DNA of 64,000 nt from Antedon mediterranea (taxonomy: Eukaryota > Echinodermata > Crinoidea > Comatulida > Antedonidae). Both the position numbers and the translations under genes were made by a program. Below the pieces are notes generated by a model. That model saw nothing but the letters and a program-made list of their open reading frames with translations, was not told the origin of the DNA and ran no database searches. The stretch covers positions 4,126,922 to 4,190,921 of the forward strand of contig NC_092678.1 in NCBI RefSeq assembly GCF_964355755.1. Direction: 5' to 3'. Of the stretch, positions 28,848-38,180 are shown piece after piece; within the stretch, counting starts at the first letter, position 1, and every line of letters begins with the position of its first letter.

Positions 28848-28902
28848 CAGACCTAGTCTAAAACATCCTTTATCTAACCACAGAAAATCATAAACATAAT
28901 AT
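28848..28902 (+). mobile_element. Old LTR-end remnant (also at 29763-29817)
   Basis: The stretch from AGACCTAGTCTAAA to AATATGACA is a diverged version of the last ~58 bp of the Gypsy LTR at 49003-49402, ending at the same terminal TATGACA. It directly precedes intron sequence GTTGGCATAATC that the intact kinesin gene also has without it. Probably an older, decayed LTR of a related element. Confidence 0.5.
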
Positions 28903-30690
28903 GACAGTTGGCATAATCATTTTGTATTGTATTGCTATGGAGGAAAATAAATGTCTTTTGAAATGAAACCGAGGATTTCTTTTTGTTATTTCCAGGTACA
29001 AGAACTCCGAGGAAATATTCAGGTTTTTTGTCCTCTGAGATTTGATCAACGAACTGAAAATTGTCATAAGTTTCCATCAGATCAAGATATTGTGTGCAAT
29101 AACGCAGCTGGCAAGAAAATGAGCTTCCAAATTTGATAAAATATTTACTCCAGAGTCAAAACAAACTTATATAAATAACATTTTGAATTTCTCTCTATGT
29201 TTTACATACCGTTTTAACAAAGCTCCTAAGATTTGGCATTAGTTAGTTAATAGCAAGAAGTATTATATTGTTTGTTTGTAAACACTAGTACAGTTAGGTT
29301 TGTGGTACAATATGTGTTTTAGACAGTTTTAGCCACTCATAGCCAACTATATAAGTCAACCTAAAATATTCTTTCTTAGGTATTTTCGGAGGTTCTATCA
29401 ATCATAACATCATAACAACATTTGCATCATGGCATACGGTCAAACCAAACAGGAGCTGGAAAAACATACACAATGATGGGAACACCAGAAGATCCTGGCG
29501 TGAATATCATATCCATCAGAGAGCTCTTGAAAATGTGTAATGAACGTTCCAAGATATCATACACTCTGAAGGTAAGATAATATCTATCATGGTATCTTTA
29601 TTTCGAACATATAAAAATACATTTGCAGCCAAAGGCTGAATTGCTGCATCTGCATCATATGAAAATGACATCAAACATTAAAATTTGGGTTGGGTGAGTT
29701 GTGATGTGCCATTTAGTTTAAGGTGACGCATCATTAGGTATGGGATTTTATGAAAAATGTTGCAGACCTAGTCTAAAACATCCTTTATCTAACCACAGAA
29801 AATCATAAACATAATATGACAGTTGGCATAATCATTTTGTATTGTATTGCTATGGAGGAAAATAAATGTCTTTTGAAATGAAACCGAGGATTTCTTTTTG
29901 TTATTTCCAGGTACAAGAACTCCGAGGAAATATTCAGGTTTTTTGTCCTCTGAGATTTGATCAACGAACTGAAAATTGTCATAAGTTTCCATCAGATCAA
30001 GATATTGTGTGCAATAACGCAGCTGGCAAGAAAATGAGCTTCCAAATTTGATAAAATATTTACTCCAGAGTCAAAACAAACTTATATAAATAACATTTTG
30101 AATTTCTCTCTATGTTTTACATACCGTTTTAACAAAGCTCCTAAGATTTGGCATTAGTTAGTTAATAGCAAGAAGTATTATATTGTTTGTTTGTAAACAC
30201 TAGTACAGTTAGGTTTGTGGTACAATATGTGTTTTAGACAGTTTTAGCCACTCATAGCCAACTATATAAGTCAACCTAAAATATTCTTTCTTAGGTATTT
30301 TCGGAGGTTCTATCAATCATAACATCATAACAACATTTGCATCATGGCATACGGTCAAACCAAACAGGAGCTGGAAAAACATACACAATGATGGGAACAC
30401 CAGAAGATCCTGGCGTGAATATCATATCCATCAGAGAGCTCTTGAAAATGTGTAATGAACGTTCCAAGATATCATACACTCTGAAGGTAAGATAATATCT
30501 ATCATGGTATCTTTATTTCGAACATATAAAAATACATTTGCAGCCAAAGGCTGAATTGCTGCATCTGCATCATATGAAAATGACATCAAACATTAAAATT
30601 TATGTATAAAAAGACCATCGAATTCTATAAAATTGCAACATAGAAAATCTTATATAAAAAAAAACTGTACAAAATATCAGATCCATTAGC

Positions 30691-31349
30691 GGGCTCTTGA
30701 AAATGTAATGATTGTTTTAAGATATCACTAGTGGTACAATTAGTATTTTGAACAATTGGACCAACACAACAATAATAATAAACTAGAAAGCCACGAGAGT
30801 GCATACCTCCGCCTACTGTAAAATTTATCTACATATTTAGTCTCCGGAAAAATTGTGTGTGTCTTAATGCTGTGTGTGATTTAGGATAATTTCACTACAA
30901 GCATGTGTATGCGAGTTTGGTGTAATGGTTATGTAACCAGCCTTTCAACTAACAATAGCTTCAGCTGACTAACAATAGAAAAAAACGTGAAGAACAAACA
31001 ATTGAATTTGAAAAGAAATAGGTTTTTAAACTACTCGCATCAAAAAACGTGTACATTAAATCTAATTATGTTTTAAAATTACAAACCACAACTTATAATT
31101 CAAAAATGAAGTTTTTGAGAAAATACAATTTTAATTTACTTGTTACTTAAGACTGCTCACTGGTTTTTGAAATTCTCTCCTATCTTTTAACACTAGTAGG
31201 TCTGAAAATAATTCTAAAAAGTGGTCCAGAATTAGGACCGTGGTCCGGATTGCCTCCAAAATTTAATGGAGTGGTCCTTGACCACATATCTATCTGTATT
31301 TTCTATCTGATCTTGTAATTACTTTTTGAGTAATCCTGCTAACAAACAC
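30691..31349. other. Non-coding spacer before LINE
   Basis: No exon recognised. Contains GCATACCTCCGCC near 30803 and CACCTCCTTAGCGGAGGT near 31363, which may be ends of one unknown interspersed element, but a boundary cannot be fixed. Confidence 0.35.
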
Positions 31350-31996
31350 ACGCGATCGATTACACCTCCTTAGCGGAGGTAAAAAAGGGGAAATTTACCT
31401 GTAATAAGTCTGCTTGTGGTTTTTTTAAAGCGTTGTCGACGATTGGTAAAACACAAGAAAATATTCTCAAAGACATAAAACGTATAGATGAAACTATCAC
31501 ACGAAATTCAAGTGATATTGCTGATCTCAAGGCTAAGGATTCAACTGATAAGATTGATGTGTTAACAGCAATAAATGAGAGATTTGAAGATGAAGCTGAG
31601 AAGGAAAGAAGAAGGTGTAACCTAATGTTATATAATATTGAGGAAAATACAAGTAGTGATCCCATGATCCGCAAACAACATGACTTATCTGTTATCCGTT
31701 CTTTTTGTAACGGTTCAGTTGATATCGACGCCGAAATGAAAGTTATCTATCGTGTTGGAAAAGCTGAGAAGGATATTAAGATGCCTTTGAAATTAGTTTT
31801 CAGAAAGGAGTCTATTAAACGTCAAGTTTTTTCTTTAGCAATTCAAAAGGGTTTTGCTGTTAGTAATGATAGAACCATGAAAGAAAGAGAAGCATTCACT
31901 AAGTTAAAAGGTGAATTAAAAACGCGATTAGATGCAGGTGAGAAAGACATAGTTATCCGAAGTGGGAAGATTGTGAAGCTTTTTCGTTCCCAATAA
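31347..31996 (+). CDS. LINE ORF1 protein, 5'-truncated
   Basis: Open from about 31347 after a TAA; no ATG near the N-terminus, consistent with 5' truncation of the element. The N-terminal part (CNKSACGFFKALSTIGKTQ) is followed by a helical coiled-coil region (ILKDIKRIDETI to LTAINERFEDEAEKERRR). Then comes an RRM-like stretch (CNLMLYNIEE, MKVIYRVGKAEK, LKLVFRKES), as in LINE nucleic-acid-binding ORF1 proteins. Ends TCC CAA TAA at 31996. It overlaps the ORF2 frame by about 20 bp. Confidence 0.75.
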
Positions 31997-34985
31997 AGAA
32001 AATAAAAACAAAAAGTTCTCTAATTTAAAAGAAAGTACATTTTCCAATCAGAAATTTAACTTTTGGTACTCAAATTGTGATGGTTTTCTAAATAAGAAGT
32101 CAGAGTTACTTTCCCGTTTGGTTTCAGAAAAAGTTGATTTTATTGCATTGACAGAGATTTTACCAAAGCATTGTTTGTACCCGCCACTGATAAATGAATT
32201 TCGTGTCCAAGGTTACCACGCATTTTTTTCGAATGAGGATTTTACTTCTGGTCGTGGTGTTTTAATTTATGTCAGAAATGGAATTTCAGTTTCTCAAATT
32301 TTCTTTAAGAAGAATAAGTTTGTAGAGTCAGTTTGGGTTAGAGTAAAAGAAGTAAAAACGGATCTTTTATTAGGTTGTGTTTACCGTAGCCCGACTTGTA
32401 GTATGGATAATAATATCAAGCTGAACTCATTGTTCCGTGAAGTATATAAATCATCTTTTTCTGATTTAATCGTTGTCGGCGATTTTAACTATAAAAGTAT
32501 TAAATGGGAATTAAATTGTGTGTCTTCGGAAGATGGAGATTCCAGCAGAAGCTTTTTTGACACCATCAACGATCTATTTTTAATTCAACACGTTATGGAA
32601 CCTACTAGATACAGAGAAGGCGAAACACCCAATGTTTTGGATCTGGTTTTTACAGACAAAGAGAATACTATAAATGGCATTATGCAGTCTCCACCACTGG
32701 GTAAAAGCGACCATATGATGTTACAATTTTCATTGGATCTTGTAAGAGATGACAGAATTGAACCAAATATTCGAAGTTACAGGCATGGTAACTATGATTT
32801 GCTGCGCGAGAAAATTGGTTTGGTAGATTGGGATGTGGTTTTCAATGACAAATCAGGTATTCAATCGTGGGACGAATTCGAGCATATTCTTGCGAAGAAT
32901 ATTGATGAGTGTATCCCGATGAGGAAGGTTTGCCACGGAAGAAAACCTTTTTGGATGAACAAAAAAATTGAAAAGCAGATTGCCAAAAAGAATAAATGTT
33001 GGAAACAGTATTTAAAGGCCAAAAGAAAACAAAAAGTATGCGTGTCAGCAAAATGGTCGAAGTTTGTCCAAGTAAGAAATCAAACAGTAGATCTGATTCG
33101 ATGTAGTAAATCTGACTTCGAAAATAAAATAGCAATTGAGATCAAATCTAATGAAAAGTCTTTTTGGAGGTATTTTAGTTCTCAGATCAATATAAAGTCT
33201 GGTATACCCAACTTAACTGATAGTAATGGAAGGCATGTGTCTGATGACAAGGATAAGGCTGAGTTGCTAAACACGTTTTTTAGTAGTGTATTTGTCGATG
33301 AAATTTTTTCGAATGTACCGGCTGTTGATGACATTTCAGAGGATTTTTTATCTCAAGTTGACTTTCCTTGTGACGAAATCTTAAATATTTTATCAACGTT
33401 GAATATTACTAAAACAGCTGGACCTGATGGTATTCACCCACGCATCTTAGTCGAACTAAAGGATATCATTTGCTACCCCCTCCATATTATTTTTACGAAA
33501 TTGTTTCAAGAAGGAGCCGTCCCTAATAGTTGGAAACGGGCTACAGTGGTACCGATTTTTAAAAAAGGAGTGAAGTCTGACCCAAGCAACTATAGACCTG
33601 TGAGTTTAACTTCGGTAGTTGGTAAAATTATGGAGAGAATTATCAGGAAGGAATTATTGGACTTTCTTGAACATCACTCACTTATTTGTTATGAGCAATT
33701 TGGTTTCCGGCAAGGTCGTTCCTGTGCTTTACAATTACTTGATGTTCTTGAAAACTGGTTTTCGTATTTTGATAATCAGGATTGTTTTGATTGTATCTAC
33801 CTTGACTACAAGAAGGCTTTCGATAGTGTGCCTCATCATAGACTCCTTCTGAAAATGAGTGCATTGGGTATTAGAGGTAAACTTCTAAACTGGTTTCAAG
33901 AATTTCTTAACGATAGACAACAATGGGTTAGTGTCAATGGATGTGTTTCAGATTGGGCTGATGTTCGTAGTGGTATCCCGCAAGGAAGCGTCGTTGGACC
34001 TGTTCTTTTCATTATGTTTATAAATGATTTACCTTCTGTTATTTCTTCCTCTGTATGCATGTTTGCAGATGATACTAAATTGTATAGAGTAGTTAACACT
34101 GTGAATGATGCTCAAGTTCTACAAGAAGATTTAGAGAAAGCATGTGACTGGTCTGACAAATGGCAATTACCTTTTAACGAGGGTAAGTGCAAAGTAATGC
34201 ACTTTGGGAAGAAAAACAACAAACATCTGTATGCCATGCGTGGTTTCTTATTGAATGAAGTTGATCATGAAAAAGACCTCGGTGTTACTATTGACTCTAA
34301 ACTTGTTTTTAATGTACATGTGGCAGATGTAGCAATTAGAGCAAATCGGAAGTTGGGCATGGTATATCGAGCTTTCAAGTTTTTAAATATGGATGGGTTT
34401 CTTCGTTTATATAAAGCTATTATTCGTCCGACCTTGGAATACTGCAACGTTGTTTTTAACTCGCTACGTTGTAAGGAGGAAGACCTATTGGAAAAAGTCC
34501 AAGAACGTGCCACCAAGCTTATTTTTTCCATTCGTCATTTACCTTATTCAGAAAGGCTGAAAATTCTCAACCTACCTACTCTCGCATACAGAAGGCAAAG
34601 AGCTCATTTGATACAGATTTTTAAAATTTTACATGGAGTGGATAGTATTTCTGCTGATTCTTTTTTTGAGCGTGATGAAGATGTTAGAACACGTGGTCAT
34701 TCTTTTAAATTAAAATTTAAGTTCTCACGCACAAATTGGATGAGGGACTCATTTGGTCGAAAAGCTATTATATTATGGAATTCGTTATCGGAGGATGTAG
34801 TAGCTTCAAGATCAACCAATCAATTTAAGTCCGGTCTTGAACGGGCATGGTCCAACCACCCTCTTAAATTTGCGCCATATTCAAGAGTTGATGTAATTAT
34901 CAAGAGGGGCTTATAAGCATAGCCTAGCCTCGACTCCGGACCCAGCATTGCTGAGCTCCGGAAACAAGTAAACAAGTAAGTAAAC
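31350..34985 (+). mobile_element. Nearly full-length LINE (CR1/Jockey superfamily)
   Basis: Two adjacent ORFs on the plus strand, ending in a tandem AAACAAGT/AACAAGTAAG tail at about 34960-34985 after CTCCGGACCC...GAGCTCCGG. The tail and order fit a non-LTR retrotransposon of the Jockey/CR1 group. The 5' end is truncated, since ORF1 has no start codon. It is inserted within the kinesin pseudogene region. Target-site duplications were not found with confidence. Confidence 0.85.
31977..34916 (+). CDS. LINE ORF2: endonuclease-reverse transcriptase
   Basis: One uninterrupted frame from just after a TGA at 31974-31976 to TAA at 34914-34916. Apurinic-type endonuclease at the N-terminus (NFWYSNCDGFLNK, ALTEILPK, GCVYRSPT, VVGDFN, KSDHMM) is followed by a reverse transcriptase. 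Its motifs include TAGPDGIHPRIL, NYRPVSLTSV, QFGFRQGRSC, IYLDYKKAFDSVPH, GIPQGSVVGPVLF and the catalytic FADD (34062-34073). A typical C-terminal LEYCNVVFNS, QERATKL segment follows. No frameshift was seen, so it could encode active enzyme. There is no ATG before the endonuclease, so translation must depend on ORF1 (frameshift or reinitiation). Confidence 0.9.
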   Translation, partial: SFFVPNKENKNKKFSNLKESTFSNQKFNFWYSNCDGFLNKKSELLSRLVSEKVDFIALTEILPKHCLYPPLINEFRVQGYHAFFSNEDFTSGRGVLIYVRNGISVSQIFFKKNKFVESVWVRVKEVKTDLLLGCVYRSPTCSMDNNIKLNSLFREVYKSSFSDLIVVGDFNYKSIKWELNCVSSEDGDSSRSFFDTINDLFLIQHVMEPTRYREGETPNVLDLVFTDKENTINGIMQSPPLGKSDHMMLQFSLDLVRDDRIEPNIRSYRHGNYDLLREKIGLVDWDVVFNDKSGIQSWDEFEHILAKNIDECIPMRKVCHGRKPFWMNKKIEKQIAKKNKCWKQYLKAKRKQKVCVSAKWSKFVQVRNQTVDLIRCSKSDFENKIAIEIKSNEKSFWRYFSSQINIKSGIPNLTDSNGRHVSDDKDKAELLNTFFSSVFVDEIFSNVPAVDDISEDFLSQVDFPCDEILNILSTLNITKTAGPDGIHPRILVELKDIICYPLHIIFTKLFQEGAVPNSWKRATVVPIFKKGVKSDPSNYRPVSLTSVVGKIMERIIRKELLDFLEHHSLICYEQFGFRQGRSCALQLLDVLENWFSYFDNQDCFDCIYLDYKKAFDSVPHHRLLLKMSALGIRGKLLNWFQEFLNDRQQWVSVNGCVSDWADVRSGIPQGSVVGPVLFIMFINDLPSVISSSVCMFADDTKLYRVVNTVNDAQVLQEDLEKACDWSDKWQLPFNEGKCKVMHFGKKNNKHLYAMRGFLLNEVDHEKDLGVTIDSKLVFNVHVADVAIRANRKLGMVYRAFKFLNMDGFLRLYKAIIRPTLEYCNVVFNSLRCKEEDLLEKVQERATKLIFSIRHLPYSERLKILNLPTLAYRRQRAHLIQIFKILHGVDSISADSFFERDEDVRTRGHSFKLKFKFSRTNWMRDSFGRKAIILWNSLSEDVVASRSTNQFKSGLERAWSNHPLKFAPYSRVDVIIKRGL

Positions 34986-35039
34986 AAGAGCATTTGCTAA
35001 CACTTTAAGTGTATATGACGGCAGAAAATAGTTTAAATC

Positions 35040-36170
35040 AGATCCATCTGAATGCTCTTGATAGTGTGTAATGAAAGATGTCATACACTCTAAAGGCGAG
35101 ATAAGATTGGTAGTGACATAAAACAATTTAATTGGTTGTCTAAACATTGAAAAGATTAACTTAGTTGATAAAATACATTTAAATAATATAAACAAACTTC
35201 AAACTGGCAAGTAAATAAAACTATGTACATAATAATAGCTTCTCTGCTTAATATGTTAATAGTATTATATCATAGATATTTTTAAATTGAACTTCAAAAG
35301 CAATTAGTAAATGTTACTGTGTCATTATTTTACATGTTCTGTTCATTTATTTGTATTTATTTTTTTATCGGTAAATAAAAATGTGCTTTGATTGGGTCAA
35401 TCATTCAACTCAAGTTCATGTGAATATCGGCATCTAGACGCCATATTTTTCAAACGTATTTGTAGACTGTTTACATGGCTTGTTAAAACATAATAGGAAA
35501 ATCATTTGGACGATGATTTGTTCTTTGGGAGATGTCATGCCTAATTTATATTGAACTAAATGGTACACTCGCTTCGCTCGCGTAGCATCTAGATCGTGCC
35601 CACAGATTGTTCTTGAATACACAGTAATTTCAGTCTAAAAAAAAGGGCGATTTCAAATGTACGTACCGTAGGACTAGAATACATTGTTGTTAAAACAGAA
35701 GCGAATAAATAAACAATGATTTATGTACTCAACTGAAATTAGCACCCTGAATTACTTCCGAAAGAGGAACTTGTCACAAAATGAGTCCAAATTTGTTATT
35801 TGAACTCATTTAAACAAACCCAATTTGTGTTTTGTATGTAGTATTCGGGGTGAGGGATGGGGAAGAGGATGATGGGTAAAAATAGGAATAATTTTTGTCT
35901 AGTCAATTAAAATAGTGAATGTGACAAAACAATACAAGAACGTTTATATTTGTTGTATATTATGTGTTTATAATCTATTAGTAGGGCCTACCCACACTCT
36001 CAGTAATAAAGTTTATTTGTATGTGTTTATATATCTAAAAGTACCCACACTCACAGTAAGAAATTTGCGAATTAAATGGCGACCAAACGTGGTTAATACG
36101 TATTTACAGTATAACCCATAAACAAAGAAAACAATTCTAATATATTTTTTTTTTCAATAGGTTTCTATGG
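35040..36170 (+). pseudogene. Kinesin pseudogene intron remnant
   Basis: After the LINE the sequence resumes with a decayed end of the second motor exon (GTGTGTAATGAAAG, CATACACTCTAAAGGCGAG near 35065-35101). Intron sequence follows that matches, inverted, the intron of the intact gene at about 48240-47980 (the AGCTTCTCTGCTTAATATG and ATAGATATTTTTAAATTGAA parts). From about 35340 on I recognise nothing. Confidence 0.6.
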
Positions 36171-36370
36171 TTGAAGTTTACAACGAGCATATACAGGATT
36201 TACTGTCAGAGAACAGCAAAGGAATGCTAGACATCAGGATGCAGGGAAGAGGCTAACGATAAAAGGACTGAAAGAGTTTAAAGTGGGCAATGAAGGGAAT
36301 ATTACCAAGGTCATGGCAATAGGAGATAGGAATTGATCAGTGGCATCTACTAAAATAAATTCAACAAGGT
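36162..36370 (+). pseudogene. Kinesin pseudogene, motor exon with frameshift
   Basis: Degenerate copy of the exon at 47311-47103. [19 protein letters not shown] is readable; a base is then lost (frame breaks after IRMQG), and GATAGGAATTGATCAG gives a stop where the intact gene has Arg. The donor GTAATA is still present. Flanking intron DNA to about 36620 also matches the intact gene inverted (46850-47060), and a further exon fragment lies at about 36975-37025. Confidence 0.8.
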
Positions 36371-37120
36371 AATACATATTCATAGTGTAAAACAATGTGT
36401 TTGCTTTCTATGATGGAGGTTCACATTTTTCCTATTTTTAGTCCAAATTTGAATCTCTTTTATACAACCATCTGAAAATGTTTATACAAAAATCAAACCA
36501 AAATTTATTCAGCTGGAACGACATATTGAAACTACTGTTCACATCTGTCGCTGGCTTTCAAAGTGCTTAATATATAGACGTATTTGACTGGTCACCTGCA
36601 AACACCTCGGAGTGATCTGCTCTCACTGTTCGCGTATAATGATATACCATATTTATATAGAGCCCTTACAAGCTTGTAGCCATGATTTTTACAGGGGGTT
36701 CTTTTTTCTATTTACAAATTATTAAAAGTTTGCTTATTATATAAAAATATTTAATTCAACTAGCAGGAAAAAACAAATAGGCATTCAACCACAACCTGGA
36801 ATATCCAGAAACCCTTCCCATGATGTTTTTTTTTTTTTTTGTGCAGAAGTAAATAACTTTATTAAAACTGCCAAATGGCCTATTTAAAGTCTGACTTTAT
36901 TAATGACCAGATCTTAAAAGAATTCTACAAAATATAATATCTTGGCTCTACTAAACTGATCAGTAATTGATAAGAGTTCAAAGTGGGCAATGAAGGGGAT
37001 ATTACCGGGGTCATGGCAATGGGAGATTATATAAAATTATTTTAATTCAACTAGCAGGACAAAACAAATAAGCATTTAACCACAATCTCTTAAAAATACA
37101 ATTATTATAAAAATCATTAA

Positions 37121-37605
37121 AGATGTATTGTCCCTTGAAACACAAAAAATGAAGGTCAAAATATTTAAATTGGCCATATCAAAGTAGTATTAAAGTTATT
37201 CACTTAGTCGAAAATTCGAGCCAAAAACAAAAAGTTTATGTAATTAACAGGTAAATTAATTTGATTACATTTCGTCTGAAAAATCGTCGCGAGCTAAAGT
37301 AAACAGAGATTTCAAACCAGAAGTATGCATCATGCATGATGCTAATCGGGATTGTTTACAACTCGTCACTGTTGAGAATTTGTTTTCACACAGATCATAA
37401 GGAAGTTCTATGATTATGCATACAGAGTAGACAAACAAGCGCGTTGCATTACGAGATATGTTTTGAAAGTCAAAGTTATTTTTTTAACAAAAAAACGTCT
37501 GTATTTCAGTTAAATGATTTTTTTTTCGACAAATTTTTGGTGAAAGTTAATAACTATTATGATACTTCAAAATGACTCACTTTTTTTCCAAGGGACAATA
37601 CATCT
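37121..37605. mobile_element. TTAA-flanked MITE, copy 1
   Basis: Terminal inverted repeats AGATGTATTGTCCCTTG (37121) and its complement (ending 37605) bound 485 bp without an ORF. TTAA lies on each side (37117-37120 and 37606-37609). TTAA duplications are made by piggyBac and Kolobok transposases, so it is likely a non-autonomous derivative of one of these. Confidence 0.7.
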
Positions 37606-37719
37606 TTAAAATACTGTTTATATATTTAAAAAATACAACATTTAAAAGTACAAAATTAGATTATAATAAACACTTTATTTCATTCATTCATTTATTTAAA
37701 ATTCATAAACAAAAAAAAC

Positions 37720-37920
37720 TACCTTTACAATAAAATTTAATGACAAAAAACAAGAAGATCGATGTTTCAGAACCATCATGAAACCATTTTCAAGATCAAG
37801 TGATCAAATTATACAAAAACAACAAACACCAATGGGTGACAGGAAATACTAATTGATTGGTTAATTAACATCAAAGAAGGCCTACAATACTAAGAAATTA
37901 AGTACAAGATAAAAAATTAA
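37720..37920 (+). repeat. Kinesin intron copy, inverted
   Basis: The sequence is the approximate reverse complement of 46090-46270, which lies in the last intron of the intact kinesin gene. It shares the GTGACAGGAAATACTAATTG and GATCAAGTGATC stretches. It extends the inverted duplication past the third pseudo-exon. Confidence 0.6.
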
Positions 37921-38180
37921 TTTTTTCATTGGCTATGGAATATCCAGAAACCCTTCCCATGATGTGTTTTTTTTTTTTTGTACAGAAGTAAATAACTTTA
38001 TTAAAACTGCCAAATTGCCTATTAAAGTCTGACTTTATTAATGTTCATTTTTCATGTTTTTTTTTCTAAAACTGAACATGGTCCAATTTATAGGTAGTTA
38101 CTGAAGTATTTATAGGTAGTTACTGAAGTAGTTAAAATATGACAAATGCAATACAATCAATAATTTGATATATTATGTCC

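Larger units (their letters stand above)
27985..30690 (+). pseudogene. Kinesin-14 pseudogene, duplicated motor exons
   Basis: Plus-strand decayed copies of exons of the minus-strand kinesin gene at 45-61 kb. An exon fragment with its intron is at about 27985-28150. Copy 1 has 28996-29169 ([20 protein letters not shown]) and 29380-29571. Copy 2 repeats these 915 bp further on (29911-30084 and 30295-30486) with essentially no changes. The first exon of each has one extra base, changing MSFKFDK to MSFQI-stop. The second lacks about 12 bp before the P-loop and has an in-frame TAA after EVLSIITS, though [17 protein letters not shown] survives. Intron sequence is also shared, so this is a DNA duplication, not a retrocopy. 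Confidence 0.85.

Noticed and set aside
28996-30486. Functional kinesin copies on the plus strand
   Set aside because: Shared frameshift, in-frame stop and deletion before the P-loop in both copies show they are pseudogene exons.
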